Source of the DNA: a virus
Direction: 5' to 3' (one strand)
Virus record (IMG/VR): IMGVR_UViG_3300032954_000052
Span: 1-32,359 of that record
Length of the DNA stretch: 32,359 nucleotides
Of the stretch, positions 1-6,596 are shown one piece after another; the stretch's first letter is position 1, and each line of letters opens with the position of its first letter. A program made the position numbers and the translations under genes. Under the pieces are notes generated by a model, which worked only from the letters and a program-made list of their open reading frames with translations, did not search any database and was not told the origin of the DNA.

Positions 1-13
1 GATTCTGAGTACA

Positions 14-235
14 ATGAGCGAAAAGACGCTGAATCAGCAGTGGTCCGAACGGATTTTGCCTATGCTGCAGGAAGGGAAGATGCTGGGTCCGGAAAGGCTC
101 GCTGCACTGAAAGCAGATGTGCAGAGGGTGCAGCGAGCATATTCAGGCCCGGAGAAGCTGAAGTGGTTCCAAAAGCATGTGCTGGGGGCTATTGGGACGG
201 CGGGCGGGGGGTATGTAGGCGGAACAGGTAATTAA
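14..235 (+). CDS. Hypothetical protein, 73 aa
   Basis: The family is not recognised. The product is small and basic, with a helix-prone N-terminal two-thirds and a Gly-rich C-terminal tail. It lies at the window edge in the same direction as the tail genes, so it is probably the last gene of a late block that begins outside the window. The ATG has only a weak ribosome-binding site. The stop overlaps the 3' end of the convergent HNH gene by 4 bases. No transmembrane segment or metal-binding motif is visible. Confidence 0.5.
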   Translation: MSEKTLNQQWSERILPMLQEGKMLGPERLAALKADVQRVQRAYSGPEKLKWFQKHVLGAIGTAGGGYVGGTGN

Positions 236-813
236 AGCTTTAAGAATTCCTCCAGATCTTGTGCAACTTTATTCTTAATCAGGTCAGCTTTCTTTAGCTT
301 ATACCCTCCCTGAGAGAATAAGTCGGACCTTTCGGGGAGGTATCCTGCGTGAAACTGCTCTTTTGCTTTTTTGTAGGCTGCATGGGCCTCGGCAGATGAA
401 CCGAAAACTCCCAGCTTTTTTGTGTCCCCATTAATTTTTATGTAGGCCGCGAACTTGCCACCAACCAACTCCCGAACTCCCATAAAGCCTGTTCGGTTGA
501 TTCTTATGCAATTTTGGTTGTTTTCCTGTATAGTGATTTCCCGCAAGTTGCACCAGCGATCATCAAAAGTGTCGCCGTTTTTATGGTCGATCACCCCAGT
601 GGGCCACTTTCCCGTATGCAGAAACCAGGCAACTCTGGAGAGGGTGAAAGCTTTGCCTCTGAATTGTACGACCCAACGCCCCTGAGAGCCTAAGGAGCCG
701 ACAAGTTGGCCTACTTGCGTGCGCAGGGCTGCTTGTTTGATCCATTTAACATGCCCAGTTTCCGGGTCATAGGACATGTATTCAGCAATTCTGTCGTCGT
801 TGTTGAATTTCAT
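232..813 (-). CDS. HNH homing endonuclease with AP2-type DNA-binding domain
   Basis: The 193-aa product has an HNH nuclease core in the middle: an Asp-His pair in VIDHKNGD, then N..C/NLR and EN..N positions. It is followed by an AP2-like domain containing GVRELVGGKFAAYI and an Ala-rich helix. This arrangement is typical of free-standing phage homing endonucleases that cut and spread into related phages. The gene runs against the surrounding late genes, as such inserts often do. The start codon is preceded directly by ten C residues on the coding strand, with no purine-rich ribosome-binding site, so expression may be low. A later in-frame Met (residue 13) has no better site. The function call is firm; the exact start is less so. 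Confidence 0.88.
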   Translation of the reverse strand: MKFNNDDRIAEYMSYDPETGHVKWIKQAALRTQVGQLVGSLGSQGRWVVQFRGKAFTLSRVAWFLHTGKWPTGVIDHKNGDTFDDRWCNLREITIQENNQNCIRINRTGFMGVRELVGGKFAAYIKINGDTKKLGVFGSSAEAHAAYKKAKEQFHAGYLPERSDLFSQGGYKLKKADLIKNKVAQDLEEFLKL

Positions 814-884
814 GGGGGGGGGGATTAGAGGGGGTTAAGGAGCATTCATAATACCCGACCCCCATCGAGCATAGCAACAGCGAA

Positions 885-924
885 TTTCCCACCGTCATTA
901 CTATTTATTAATCGCGGTGGGAAA
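885..924 (+). repeat. Dispersed palindromic element, copy R1
   Basis: Inverted half-sites around an 8-bp spacer (CTATTTAT). Arms extend to TTTCCCACCG on the left and CGGTGGGAAA on the right, making this one of the longest and most symmetrical copies. The left half-site reads CATTA instead of GATTA. Confidence 0.85.
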
Positions 925-929
925 CGAAA

Positions 930-1148
930 AGCACCATTCCATTTCGGAATGCCCGAGGCTCTTCCATGATATTTTCGACTACTTGACCCTTCCCTGTAGA
1001 CGGGAGGTGCCTCGATGTGATACCCTGGAAGCTCCTGCCCCGGCGAGGGGAGGTTTTAACTACTTATAAGCTGCAGCTAGGGTGCTTTTCGGAATTTTGT
1101 TTCTAGGGTGGGCGAGTCGATTCGAGAATGGATCGCTCGCCCATTTTT
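930..1148 (+). ncRNA. Candidate small structured RNA (weak)
   Basis: Between element R1 and an intrinsic terminator lie several nested inverted repeats: CATTCC/GGAATG near 936-952, CGAGGC (954-959) pairing with GCCTCG (1009-1014), and an inner CTTCCC/GGGAGG stem. No open frame with a ribosome-binding site fits. A short terminated transcript from a promoter near R1 would explain the layout. No known RNA family is recognised, and chance folding is possible. Confidence 0.25.
1109..1148 (+). terminator. Rho-independent terminator
   Basis: The 8-bp stem TGGGCGAG (1109-1116) pairs with CTCGCCCA (1136-1143) and is followed at once by TTTTT (1144-1148). The interior can pair further (CGA/TCG). It would end any plus-strand transcript entering from the window start and isolates the next late block. 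Confidence 0.6.
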
Positions 1149-1169
1149 GCTTCAGCAGAGTTATAGGGG

Positions 1170-1208
1170 TTTTCCGCACGGATTACTATTTATTAATCCC
1201 GGTAAATA
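1170..1208 (+). repeat. Dispersed palindromic element, copy R2
   Basis: Contains GATTA, spacer CTATTTAT, TAATC, followed by CCGGTAAATAA. The left arm is imperfect (CGCACG). It lies about 200 bp upstream of the gene at 1406. Confidence 0.85.
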
Positions 1209-1405
1209 ACGCGGCGGCACGCCGGGTTACTCCCACCTCCACCCCTCCCCGCTCAGCAGCTCTTCTCTTCTTCTTGTCCTGTATCATAGCCGAAATTGCC
1301 CCAGCCAGACCTGGCTCTGCTTCTTCTTATACTTATAAGGAAGGGTGGAGCTGTTGGTGAGGGTATCCCGGCCTATGGCCGTGCTGCTTCTTTGTGGAGA
1401 GCGAC

Positions 1406-1846
1406 ATGGGACAAATCATCACCTTAACCAGCGCAGACGGAATCGAACTCCCGAATGTCATCGGGGACGCCTACAACGCTGGGATTATCAATGCTGCACA
1501 GGGCACCAATCCCATCACCCTTCTTACAGGCAACCCCGGTTATATCCTAACTCGGCTGTTTGTTGAAGTTGATGCCAGCTGCACGATGTCTTCTGGCGGC
1601 ATGGTGTCGATTAACTTCATCGACACCATCAGCGGGAAAAACGTCGGCCAATATCGTGCCTACATCCCCGCGACTTTCACCCCTCCGAGCGTTCCGACTG
1701 GCCCGCAGCTCGCTTCCACCGGCGCTGGTTATTGGTTCCGCTCTCTAAACCCCAACAGCTCCTTGCAAGTAAGTCTCAACAGCGCCCTGACTGGTGGCAC
1801 CATCCGCTGTGCTGTAAACTACGCACTCATCAATCAGGACACCTAA
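1406..1846 (+). CDS. Putative virion protein (decoration or tail accessory), 146 aa
   Basis: The product is rich in Ser, Thr, Gly and Asn, beta-strand-prone and without Cys clusters or membrane segments, apart from a short hydrophobic strand around ILTRLFVEV. This composition fits a structural protein, but no family is recognised with certainty. The start was taken at the ATG at 1406 because GTGGAGAG lies just upstream as a ribosome-binding site; an in-frame GTG at 1394 would overlap that site. It is followed after only 7 bases by the ATP-grasp gene, so the two are very likely co-transcribed. It may be a partner or substrate of that enzyme, but this is inference. Confidence 0.6.
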   Translation: MGQIITLTSADGIELPNVIGDAYNAGIINAAQGTNPITLLTGNPGYILTRLFVEVDASCTMSSGGMVSINFIDTISGKNVGQYRAYIPATFTPPSVPTGPQLASTGAGYWFRSLNPNSSLQVSLNSALTGGTIRCAVNYALINQDT

Positions 1847-1853
1847 TTCTGCT

Positions 1854-3182
1854 ATGAAAGTTCTTCTTCTCGACACCTTCAGCTGCTGCTTTCTTGATTT
1901 CGCTCTGCGGTTGCAAGCCGAAGGGCACGAAGTCCGCCTCTGGGTTGCTCCGAATAAGGTCGATGGCAGCCGAATTGGCACTGGTGATGGCTTGGTTAAG
2001 CGAGTTGAAAACTACCGCAGCAGCCTTTCTTGGGCTGATTTGATCTGTGTCTCTGACAATGCGAAGTACGTCCGGGAGCTTGACTCGCTGAAAAAGCAGG
2101 GCTACCCGATTTTCTACGCTGGTGCGGAGCCGATTTCTTGGGAAATGGAGCGGCAGGTCGGGCAGGAAGTGATGGAAGCGGCAGGAATCGAATGCCTGCC
2201 TTCCCTTCATTTCAAGAATTACGATGAAGCCATCGCCCATCAGCGGGCAAACATGAATACCAGGTATGTCTGCAAGCCCTGTGCTGACGTGGACAAAGCC
2301 CTCTCTTATGTTTCAAAGTCCGGCAAGGACATGATTTTCATGCTGGAGCGGTGGAAGAGGCAGTTTAAAAAGCCTGTGCCGTTTATCTTCCAGGAATTCT
2401 GCCCTGGGATTGAAGTCGCTGTTGGTGGATGGGTAGGGCGCAATGGCTTCCTCAGCTACGTTCTTGAGAACTTCGAGTTCAAAAAGCTGATGAATGGGGA
2501 GCGTGGCCCAAACACAGGCGAGATGGGCACGGTGATGAAGTACGTTCACCGCAGTCAGAGCAAGCTGGCGCAGGAATTGCTGGACCCGATTGAGGCAGAG
2601 CTGATTCGATGTGGGTACACTGGCTACATTGATGTTGCAGTTATGGTAGGCACAGAGGGGGAGCGAAAAGGTTGCTTGAACCCGCTGGAGTTTACCTGCA
2701 GGCATGGCTGGCCGCTGTTTCAAATCCAGCAAGCTCTGCATCCGCAGGTGGGGGATTGGATGCTCGATGCACTGCAGGGCAGAGACACTTTCGAGCCTGC
2801 TCCTGGGATTGCTCTGGGAGTAGTGGTTGGCATGCCCGACTTCCCCTTCGGAAGGATGAAGGAAGAAGAGCTGACAGGCTACCCGATCTGGGGTATTGAC
2901 CGACACAACCGCTACAACTTCCATCCCATTGATATGAAGCTGGGTGAAGGGATGGATGAAAAAGGCAACCGAGTGCAGATGATGGTGACTTCCGGCAATA
3001 ACCCTTGCGTAGTTACTGGAACTGGCCCATCCATCTCCCTTGCAAAGAAGGCTGCATATTCAATGTTCGATCAGTTGGAAATCCCCAACTCCCCGATGTA
3101 TCGAACTGATATTGGGGATCGGCTGGAGAAGCAGCTGCCGATTCTTCAGCGATATGGTTATTGCACTTCTTGGGTGTTTTAA
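1854..3182 (+). CDS. PurD-like ATP-grasp enzyme (phosphoribosylamine-glycine ligase family)
   Basis: The 442-aa product has the landmarks of phosphoribosylamine-glycine ligase: a Rossmann-like N-terminal start, the GPNTGEMG motif at residues 218-225 (GPNTGGMG in PurD), NPLEFTCRHGWP at 276-287 matching the family's metal/ATP-binding EFN-R-GDPE region, and a C-terminal YRTDIGDR stretch typical of the PurD C domain. The length matches PurD (about 420-430). PurD joins glycine to phosphoribosylamine using ATP in purine synthesis. Here no other purine gene is near, and the N-terminal segment lacks the usual PurD glycine-rich start, so the true substrate may differ. The gene sits inside the late tail block, between a small putative virion protein and a tail-fibre-like protein whose ATG follows its stop directly. 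That context suggests a virion-related or DNA/peptide-modifying ligation rather than housekeeping purine synthesis (inference). Confidence 0.8.
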   Translation: MKVLLLDTFSCCFLDFALRLQAEGHEVRLWVAPNKVDGSRIGTGDGLVKRVENYRSSLSWADLICVSDNAKYVRELDSLKKQGYPIFYAGAEPISWEMERQVGQEVMEAAGIECLPSLHFKNYDEAIAHQRANMNTRYVCKPCADVDKALSYVSKSGKDMIFMLERWKRQFKKPVPFIFQEFCPGIEVAVGGWVGRNGFLSYVLENFEFKKLMNGERGPNTGEMGTVMKYVHRSQSKLAQELLDPIEAELIRCGYTGYIDVAVMVGTEGERKGCLNPLEFTCRHGWPLFQIQQALHPQVGDWMLDALQGRDTFEPAPGIALGVVVGMPDFPFGRMKEEELTGYPIWGIDRHNRYNFHPIDMKLGEGMDEKGNRVQMMVTSGNNPCVVTGTGPSISLAKKAAYSMFDQLEIPNSPMYRTDIGDRLEKQLPILQRYGYCTSWVF

Positions 3183-3656
3183 ATGGCTACGACACCAGTT
3201 CCAGGTCCGGGGCTGAATCCCCCGCCAGTGCCCCCGCAGCAAGCTGGGCAGATTGTTGACCCAAAATGGCTAGATGCGGTGCGAAATCGACTGCTCGCTA
3301 CGTTGACTGGCTTACAAATTGGCACCGGTAATGACGTCGGAGGCAGCTCTGCTCAGAGCCCGTCTGGCCAGGTGGTGCTGACACTTAATCTTAATCCTAC
3401 TGGGGTTACTGCTGGGACGTATGGTGATTCGACTCATGTGGGGCAGTTTAATGTGGACGCGAATGGGCGGATTCGTGGGGCGGCGAACGTGGCAATTGTC
3501 ACGCCGCCCATGCAATTCGGGCCGACATCCGGTCGCCCAACGGGGGTGAGTAATGGAGTGTGGTATCTCGATACGAGCCTCACTCCGGTGCGTCCTGTCT
3601 TGAGTTATTCTCCAAGCAGCACGGGATGGATTGATGCGGCAGGGAATAATGTGTAG
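3183..3656 (+). CDS. Tail-fibre-like structural protein
   Basis: The 157-aa product has a Pro-rich N-terminus (residues 1-25). A repeat-type segment GTYGDSTHVGQFNVDANGRI follows, which matches the short beta-hairpin unit seen in many phage tail fibres. The C-terminal module reads GPTSGRP..VSNGVWYLDTS...GWIDAAGNNV and resembles a common phage tail module (RP..VGQ.YFDT..G.P.W...WVDA.G). The same module closes the protein at 4162. The start codon follows the ATP-grasp stop without a gap, implying translational coupling. Probably part of the receptor-binding apparatus or its chaperone. Confidence 0.65.
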   Translation: MATTPVPGPGLNPPPVPPQQAGQIVDPKWLDAVRNRLLATLTGLQIGTGNDVGGSSAQSPSGQVVLTLNLNPTGVTAGTYGDSTHVGQFNVDANGRIRGAANVAIVTPPMQFGPTSGRPTGVSNGVWYLDTSLTPVRPVLSYSPSSTGWIDAAGNNV

Positions 3657-3695
3657 TTTTCCTCCGCGATTACTTTTTAGTAATCCCGGTAAATA
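3657..3695 (+). repeat. Dispersed palindromic element, copy R3
   Basis: CCGCGATTA, spacer CTTTTTAG, TAATCCCGG, flanked by TTTTCCT and TAAATAA. It begins inside the stop region of the previous gene and ends 35 bp before the ATG at 3731. Confidence 0.9.
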
Positions 3696-3730
3696 ATGAC
3701 CTTCTCACCTGGCTAGGGGTTAACACCTAA

Positions 3731-4162
3731 ATGGGACAAGGAAAAGCAGACTACTACCGCAGTGGGCAGTGGAATTTTTACTGCGACTTGTGCGGGGCGA
3801 AGACCAAAAGCAGTGATTCGATGCTGACTTGGAATGGCCTTCGCGTATGCAAACACCACAGAGAAATTCGCAACCCCCAGGACTTCCTCCGTGGTGTTCG
3901 TGATGACCAGTCCACTCCCTGGACTCGGCCAGAGAAGGTTCCTGAAACCTTCGAACAATACTGCACGCTGCAGGGGCGGAATGCAATTCCGACCTTCGCC
4001 GTGCCTGGCTGTGCCATCCCCTCTTTTGTAAATCTCGCTTTCCTCCCCTCGGTGGAGCCTGCGGATTCCTGGGCAATTCAGGACACATCTGGGGATATTA
4101 TCTATGCAACTGATTTTACCCCTCTCTATCCCCCTGGTACACCTTTGCCGGAGATTATCTGA
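3731..4162 (+). CDS. Zinc-ribbon-like phage protein, 143 aa
   Basis: The N-terminal third carries a probable zinc site, CDLCG at about residues 18-22 and C-x-H-H about 20 residues later (VCKHHRE). It is followed by an acidic/aromatic region (RPEKVPETFEQYC). Proteins of this type occur in the tail regions of other phages, but their role is unknown to me. The ATG is preceded by AGGGG about 12 bases upstream. The stop overlaps the next start (TGATG), so the pair is translated together. Confidence 0.6.
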   Translation: MGQGKADYYRSGQWNFYCDLCGAKTKSSDSMLTWNGLRVCKHHREIRNPQDFLRGVRDDQSTPWTRPEKVPETFEQYCTLQGRNAIPTFAVPGCAIPSFVNLAFLPSVEPADSWAIQDTSGDIIYATDFTPLYPPGTPLPEII

Positions 4163-4434
4163 TGCAACAGGGAAATTATCCAATCGGGCAAAGGACACTT
4201 GCCCCGACAGACACCTGTACAGGTGTCGTCACAGGAGGAACTGCTGATATTCCTTTGGGAATGCTGGCAGCTTTCATTGCGGCAAACTTAGGCGGGTTGA
4301 GTGGGCCGACCATTTCACGACCCATTCCGTCTTATGTAGGCCAGCCATATTTCGACACCAGTTATGGCTTCCCTGTTTGGGTTAAGCAAATTTCTCCAGC
4401 TATTTGGGTAACCGCTTCAGGAGTTCAAGTATGA
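4162..4434 (+). CDS. Small tail-module protein
   Basis: The 90-aa product ends with the same module as the protein at 3183: SRPIPSYVGQPYFDTSYGFP followed by W-V-x-A-S-G. The N-terminal part contains a hydrophobic Ala/Gly/Leu stretch (LGMLAAFIAANLGGL) that could be a trimer-core or membrane-like helix. It is coupled by overlaps on both sides (TGATG upstream, ATGA downstream), which ties it to the tailspike-like gene that follows. It may act as an adaptor or assembly partner for that spike (inference). Confidence 0.6.
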   Translation: MQQGNYPIGQRTLAPTDTCTGVVTGGTADIPLGMLAAFIAANLGGLSGPTISRPIPSYVGQPYFDTSYGFPVWVKQISPAIWVTASGVQV

Positions 4435-6527
4435 AAAAACTTATCACGGCTTTGGCAGTTTGGCTGCCATTAGTCACCTTTGCGCAGACATTTCCAGTCC
4501 AAAATCTCACAGTGTTGGGAACAACACAGAGCACTAGTCCCACTTCTGGGAGTGCTGTATTTGCTGGTGGGGTTGGGATTACTGGGAATATCAACGTCGG
4601 CGGGAATGCTGTGCTTACAGGGTCGCTGACAGTGCCGACGTTGAGTGTTACAAACGTTAATCCGTCATTGCTTTTCCAGTATTCAGGAACTGGAAGCGTC
4701 GCTCGCAGTTATCAAAGCAAATTTCAGGACAGCATCACGCCCACCGATTGCGGCGCGGCGGGAAATGGTATTGCGGACGATACTACCGCAGTTACTGCCT
4801 GCGATGCTATTGCCAGCTCGGCCGGCCTTCCGCTCACAATTGACCGCACCTATCTAGTGTCGGGATCACCCACTCTCTCTTCTAATCTGAAGTATGGGGG
4901 CGGTCGTATCAAATGGGCCTCAGGTACGCTTACGGCAAATGGGCGCGTCGATGCCCCGGATAACGCGGGAATTTTTGATTACCCGGCTACGGCGCACCTT
5001 ACCCTTACCAGCGCGCTCAACTCTCGCGTGTCGGTAGGCTGGCTTTACGGACTGCGCGATGGGTCGCTCGATGTCTCGCGCTTTATGAATGATGCGATTT
5101 CGTCTGCGCCATCGGGTGGGGCGGCTCCGATAGGTGGACGTGAGATTTATATCCCGATGGGCAACTGGCGTCTGAAAGCGGAGACAGTCCAGATTGGGAT
5201 GCAGAATTACATCACCATTGACGGGCAGAGTAGTGGGGAGCGATCTGGCGTAGAGTATTTCAAGTCGCCTCCTGTGGGCATTGGAGGTCAGACTGAATTT
5301 CCTGGCGGCGGCTCGAATCTGATTGTTGATAAATCTTTGACGCTCGGTATCACACTGGCACCGTATTCATCCCCTTATACGACTTATCGCGTCACCGGCC
5401 TCACTTTCAAGCACTTCCACATGAGCGGAAGCAATAATTCTCTGGTAAGTACAGGGGGTGCAGGTCCGCAAAGTGGTATCTGGATTCAAGGGGCAAATGA
5501 CGGTCTTGTTATTGACGATATTGTCATGGTCTCCTTCTCCGGCACGGCGCTAGAAGTTGACAACATGGATGCGGCCGACATTGGGAACAGCTGGATCGCA
5601 GAGAATACAAACTGTGTGTATTTAGGTGTTTCCGGAATCCGTTCGCGCATTCATAACCTGGCATTGGGGGCGAACACTAGCCAATTCAATAACTCTTACG
5701 GTACGGCGCTTCATTTAACAGGTACGACACTGTCGACCTTTTCAAACATCAGTATTTTTGGCGGTGCTCAGGCAATTGTTCTGGACGGCGGTTCCAATTT
5801 CAACACTTTTTCATCTTGGAGAATTGACAATAATTTCACAGGTCAAATAGTGATTGTGTCCGGATCAGAAAACGTCTTTAGCGGCGGCGGGATTTATATT
5901 AACCCGAATGGTACAGCTGACCCTCTGGGTCGAGACCACCTCTACGGCGTGATTCAGCTTCAAGCTGGTGATTCGAACCAATTCATCGGTATTGACCAAA
6001 ATACACAGTTCACCGCACCATATGACGACATACGGATTAACGGCGGCCGCAATACCGTAATCGTTGGCGGAACGCATTGGGGTCCGACCTCCACCGAAGC
6101 CATCCATGTCCAGAATTATGCGACGGTAGGCAGTATCACCATGGTCAAGGCAGCGCCGTATGGTCAGACTGCCATCGATACCCCTGTGCCTGTGGTCGAT
6201 GCGACCTATGTGGACAACGTTGCGCCGACGATCAGCAGCGGCTTCGGCACAAGTCCGTCCATTACTTCGGGTACCGGCGCAACCGCGTTTACCATCAATG
6301 TCGGCTCTGGAGGAACTGCAAGTAGTGGTGTAATCAGCTTACCGAAAACCACACAGGGCTGGTACTGCACCGCGCAGGACCTCACGACTGTTTCTTCGTC
6401 GGTATTTTCAACGAAAGAAACCGCTCAGACCACGACGTCGGTGACGCTGACGAACTTCAACACTTCGGGGGCGGCCGCAGCTTGGGCCGCGAATGACGTG
6501 CTTGCAGTTTCTTGCATCGGCTATTGA
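4431..6527 (+). CDS. Tailspike-like beta-helix protein with Sec signal peptide
   Basis: The 698-aa product begins with a classic signal peptide (MKKLITALAVWLPLVTFAQ: two Lys, hydrophobic core, cleavage after TFA). It continues with a Gly/Thr/Ser-rich stem and then a pectate-lyase-3-like start, DCGAAGNGIADDTTAV, at roughly residues 104-119. A long right-handed beta-helix region rich in G, N, S and T follows, with a globular C-terminal end. Such folds bind or degrade surface polysaccharide. The ATG at 4431 overlaps the previous stop (ATGA); an upstream in-frame TTG was rejected. A signal peptide on a phage spike is unusual, because spikes assemble in the cytoplasm. It could be a real secretion signal, or a hydrophobic N-terminal anchor that docks to the baseplate. 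Confidence 0.8.
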   Translation: MKKLITALAVWLPLVTFAQTFPVQNLTVLGTTQSTSPTSGSAVFAGGVGITGNINVGGNAVLTGSLTVPTLSVTNVNPSLLFQYSGTGSVARSYQSKFQDSITPTDCGAAGNGIADDTTAVTACDAIASSAGLPLTIDRTYLVSGSPTLSSNLKYGGGRIKWASGTLTANGRVDAPDNAGIFDYPATAHLTLTSALNSRVSVGWLYGLRDGSLDVSRFMNDAISSAPSGGAAPIGGREIYIPMGNWRLKAETVQIGMQNYITIDGQSSGERSGVEYFKSPPVGIGGQTEFPGGGSNLIVDKSLTLGITLAPYSSPYTTYRVTGLTFKHFHMSGSNNSLVSTGGAGPQSGIWIQGANDGLVIDDIVMVSFSGTALEVDNMDAADIGNSWIAENTNCVYLGVSGIRSRIHNLALGANTSQFNNSYGTALHLTGTTLSTFSNISIFGGAQAIVLDGGSNFNTFSSWRIDNNFTGQIVIVSGSENVFSGGGIYINPNGTADPLGRDHLYGVIQLQAGDSNQFIGIDQNTQFTAPYDDIRINGGRNTVIVGGTHWGPTSTEAIHVQNYATVGSITMVKAAPYGQTAIDTPVPVVDATYVDNVAPTISSGFGTSPSITSGTGATAFTINVGSGGTASSGVISLPKTTQGWYCTAQDLTTVSSSVFSTKETAQTTTSVTLTNFNTSGAAAAWAANDVLAVSCIGY

Positions 6528-6550
6528 TCCGCCGCACGCACAAAGCACCA

Positions 6551-6574
6551 AGCCGCCTTCGGGCGGCTTTCATT
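6551..6574 (+). terminator. Rho-independent terminator
   Basis: Perfect 7-bp stem AGCCGCC with TTCG loop and GGCGGCT (6551-6568), followed by TTCATT. It closes the tailspike-like gene at 6527. Confidence 0.8.
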
Positions 6575-6596
6575 AATTGCTTGAATAGGAGCTTTC

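Larger units (their letters stand above)
814..1405. other. Non-coding stretch between HNH gene and late genes
   Basis: About 590 bases with no convincing gene. It holds two copies of the dispersed palindromic element (885-924 and 1170-1208), a folded segment ending in an intrinsic terminator (930-1148), and a further perfect hairpin at 1303-1316 (arms AGCCAG/CTGGCT). A reading frame at 1082-1360 was rejected because it crosses the terminator and palindrome and has no ribosome-binding site. Confidence 0.6.

Noticed and set aside
1082-1360. 92-codon frame
   Set aside because: Starts at a TTG without a ribosome-binding site and spans a terminator and palindrome R2.
2313-2924. 203-codon minus-strand frame
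   Set aside because: Antisense shadow of the ATP-grasp gene.
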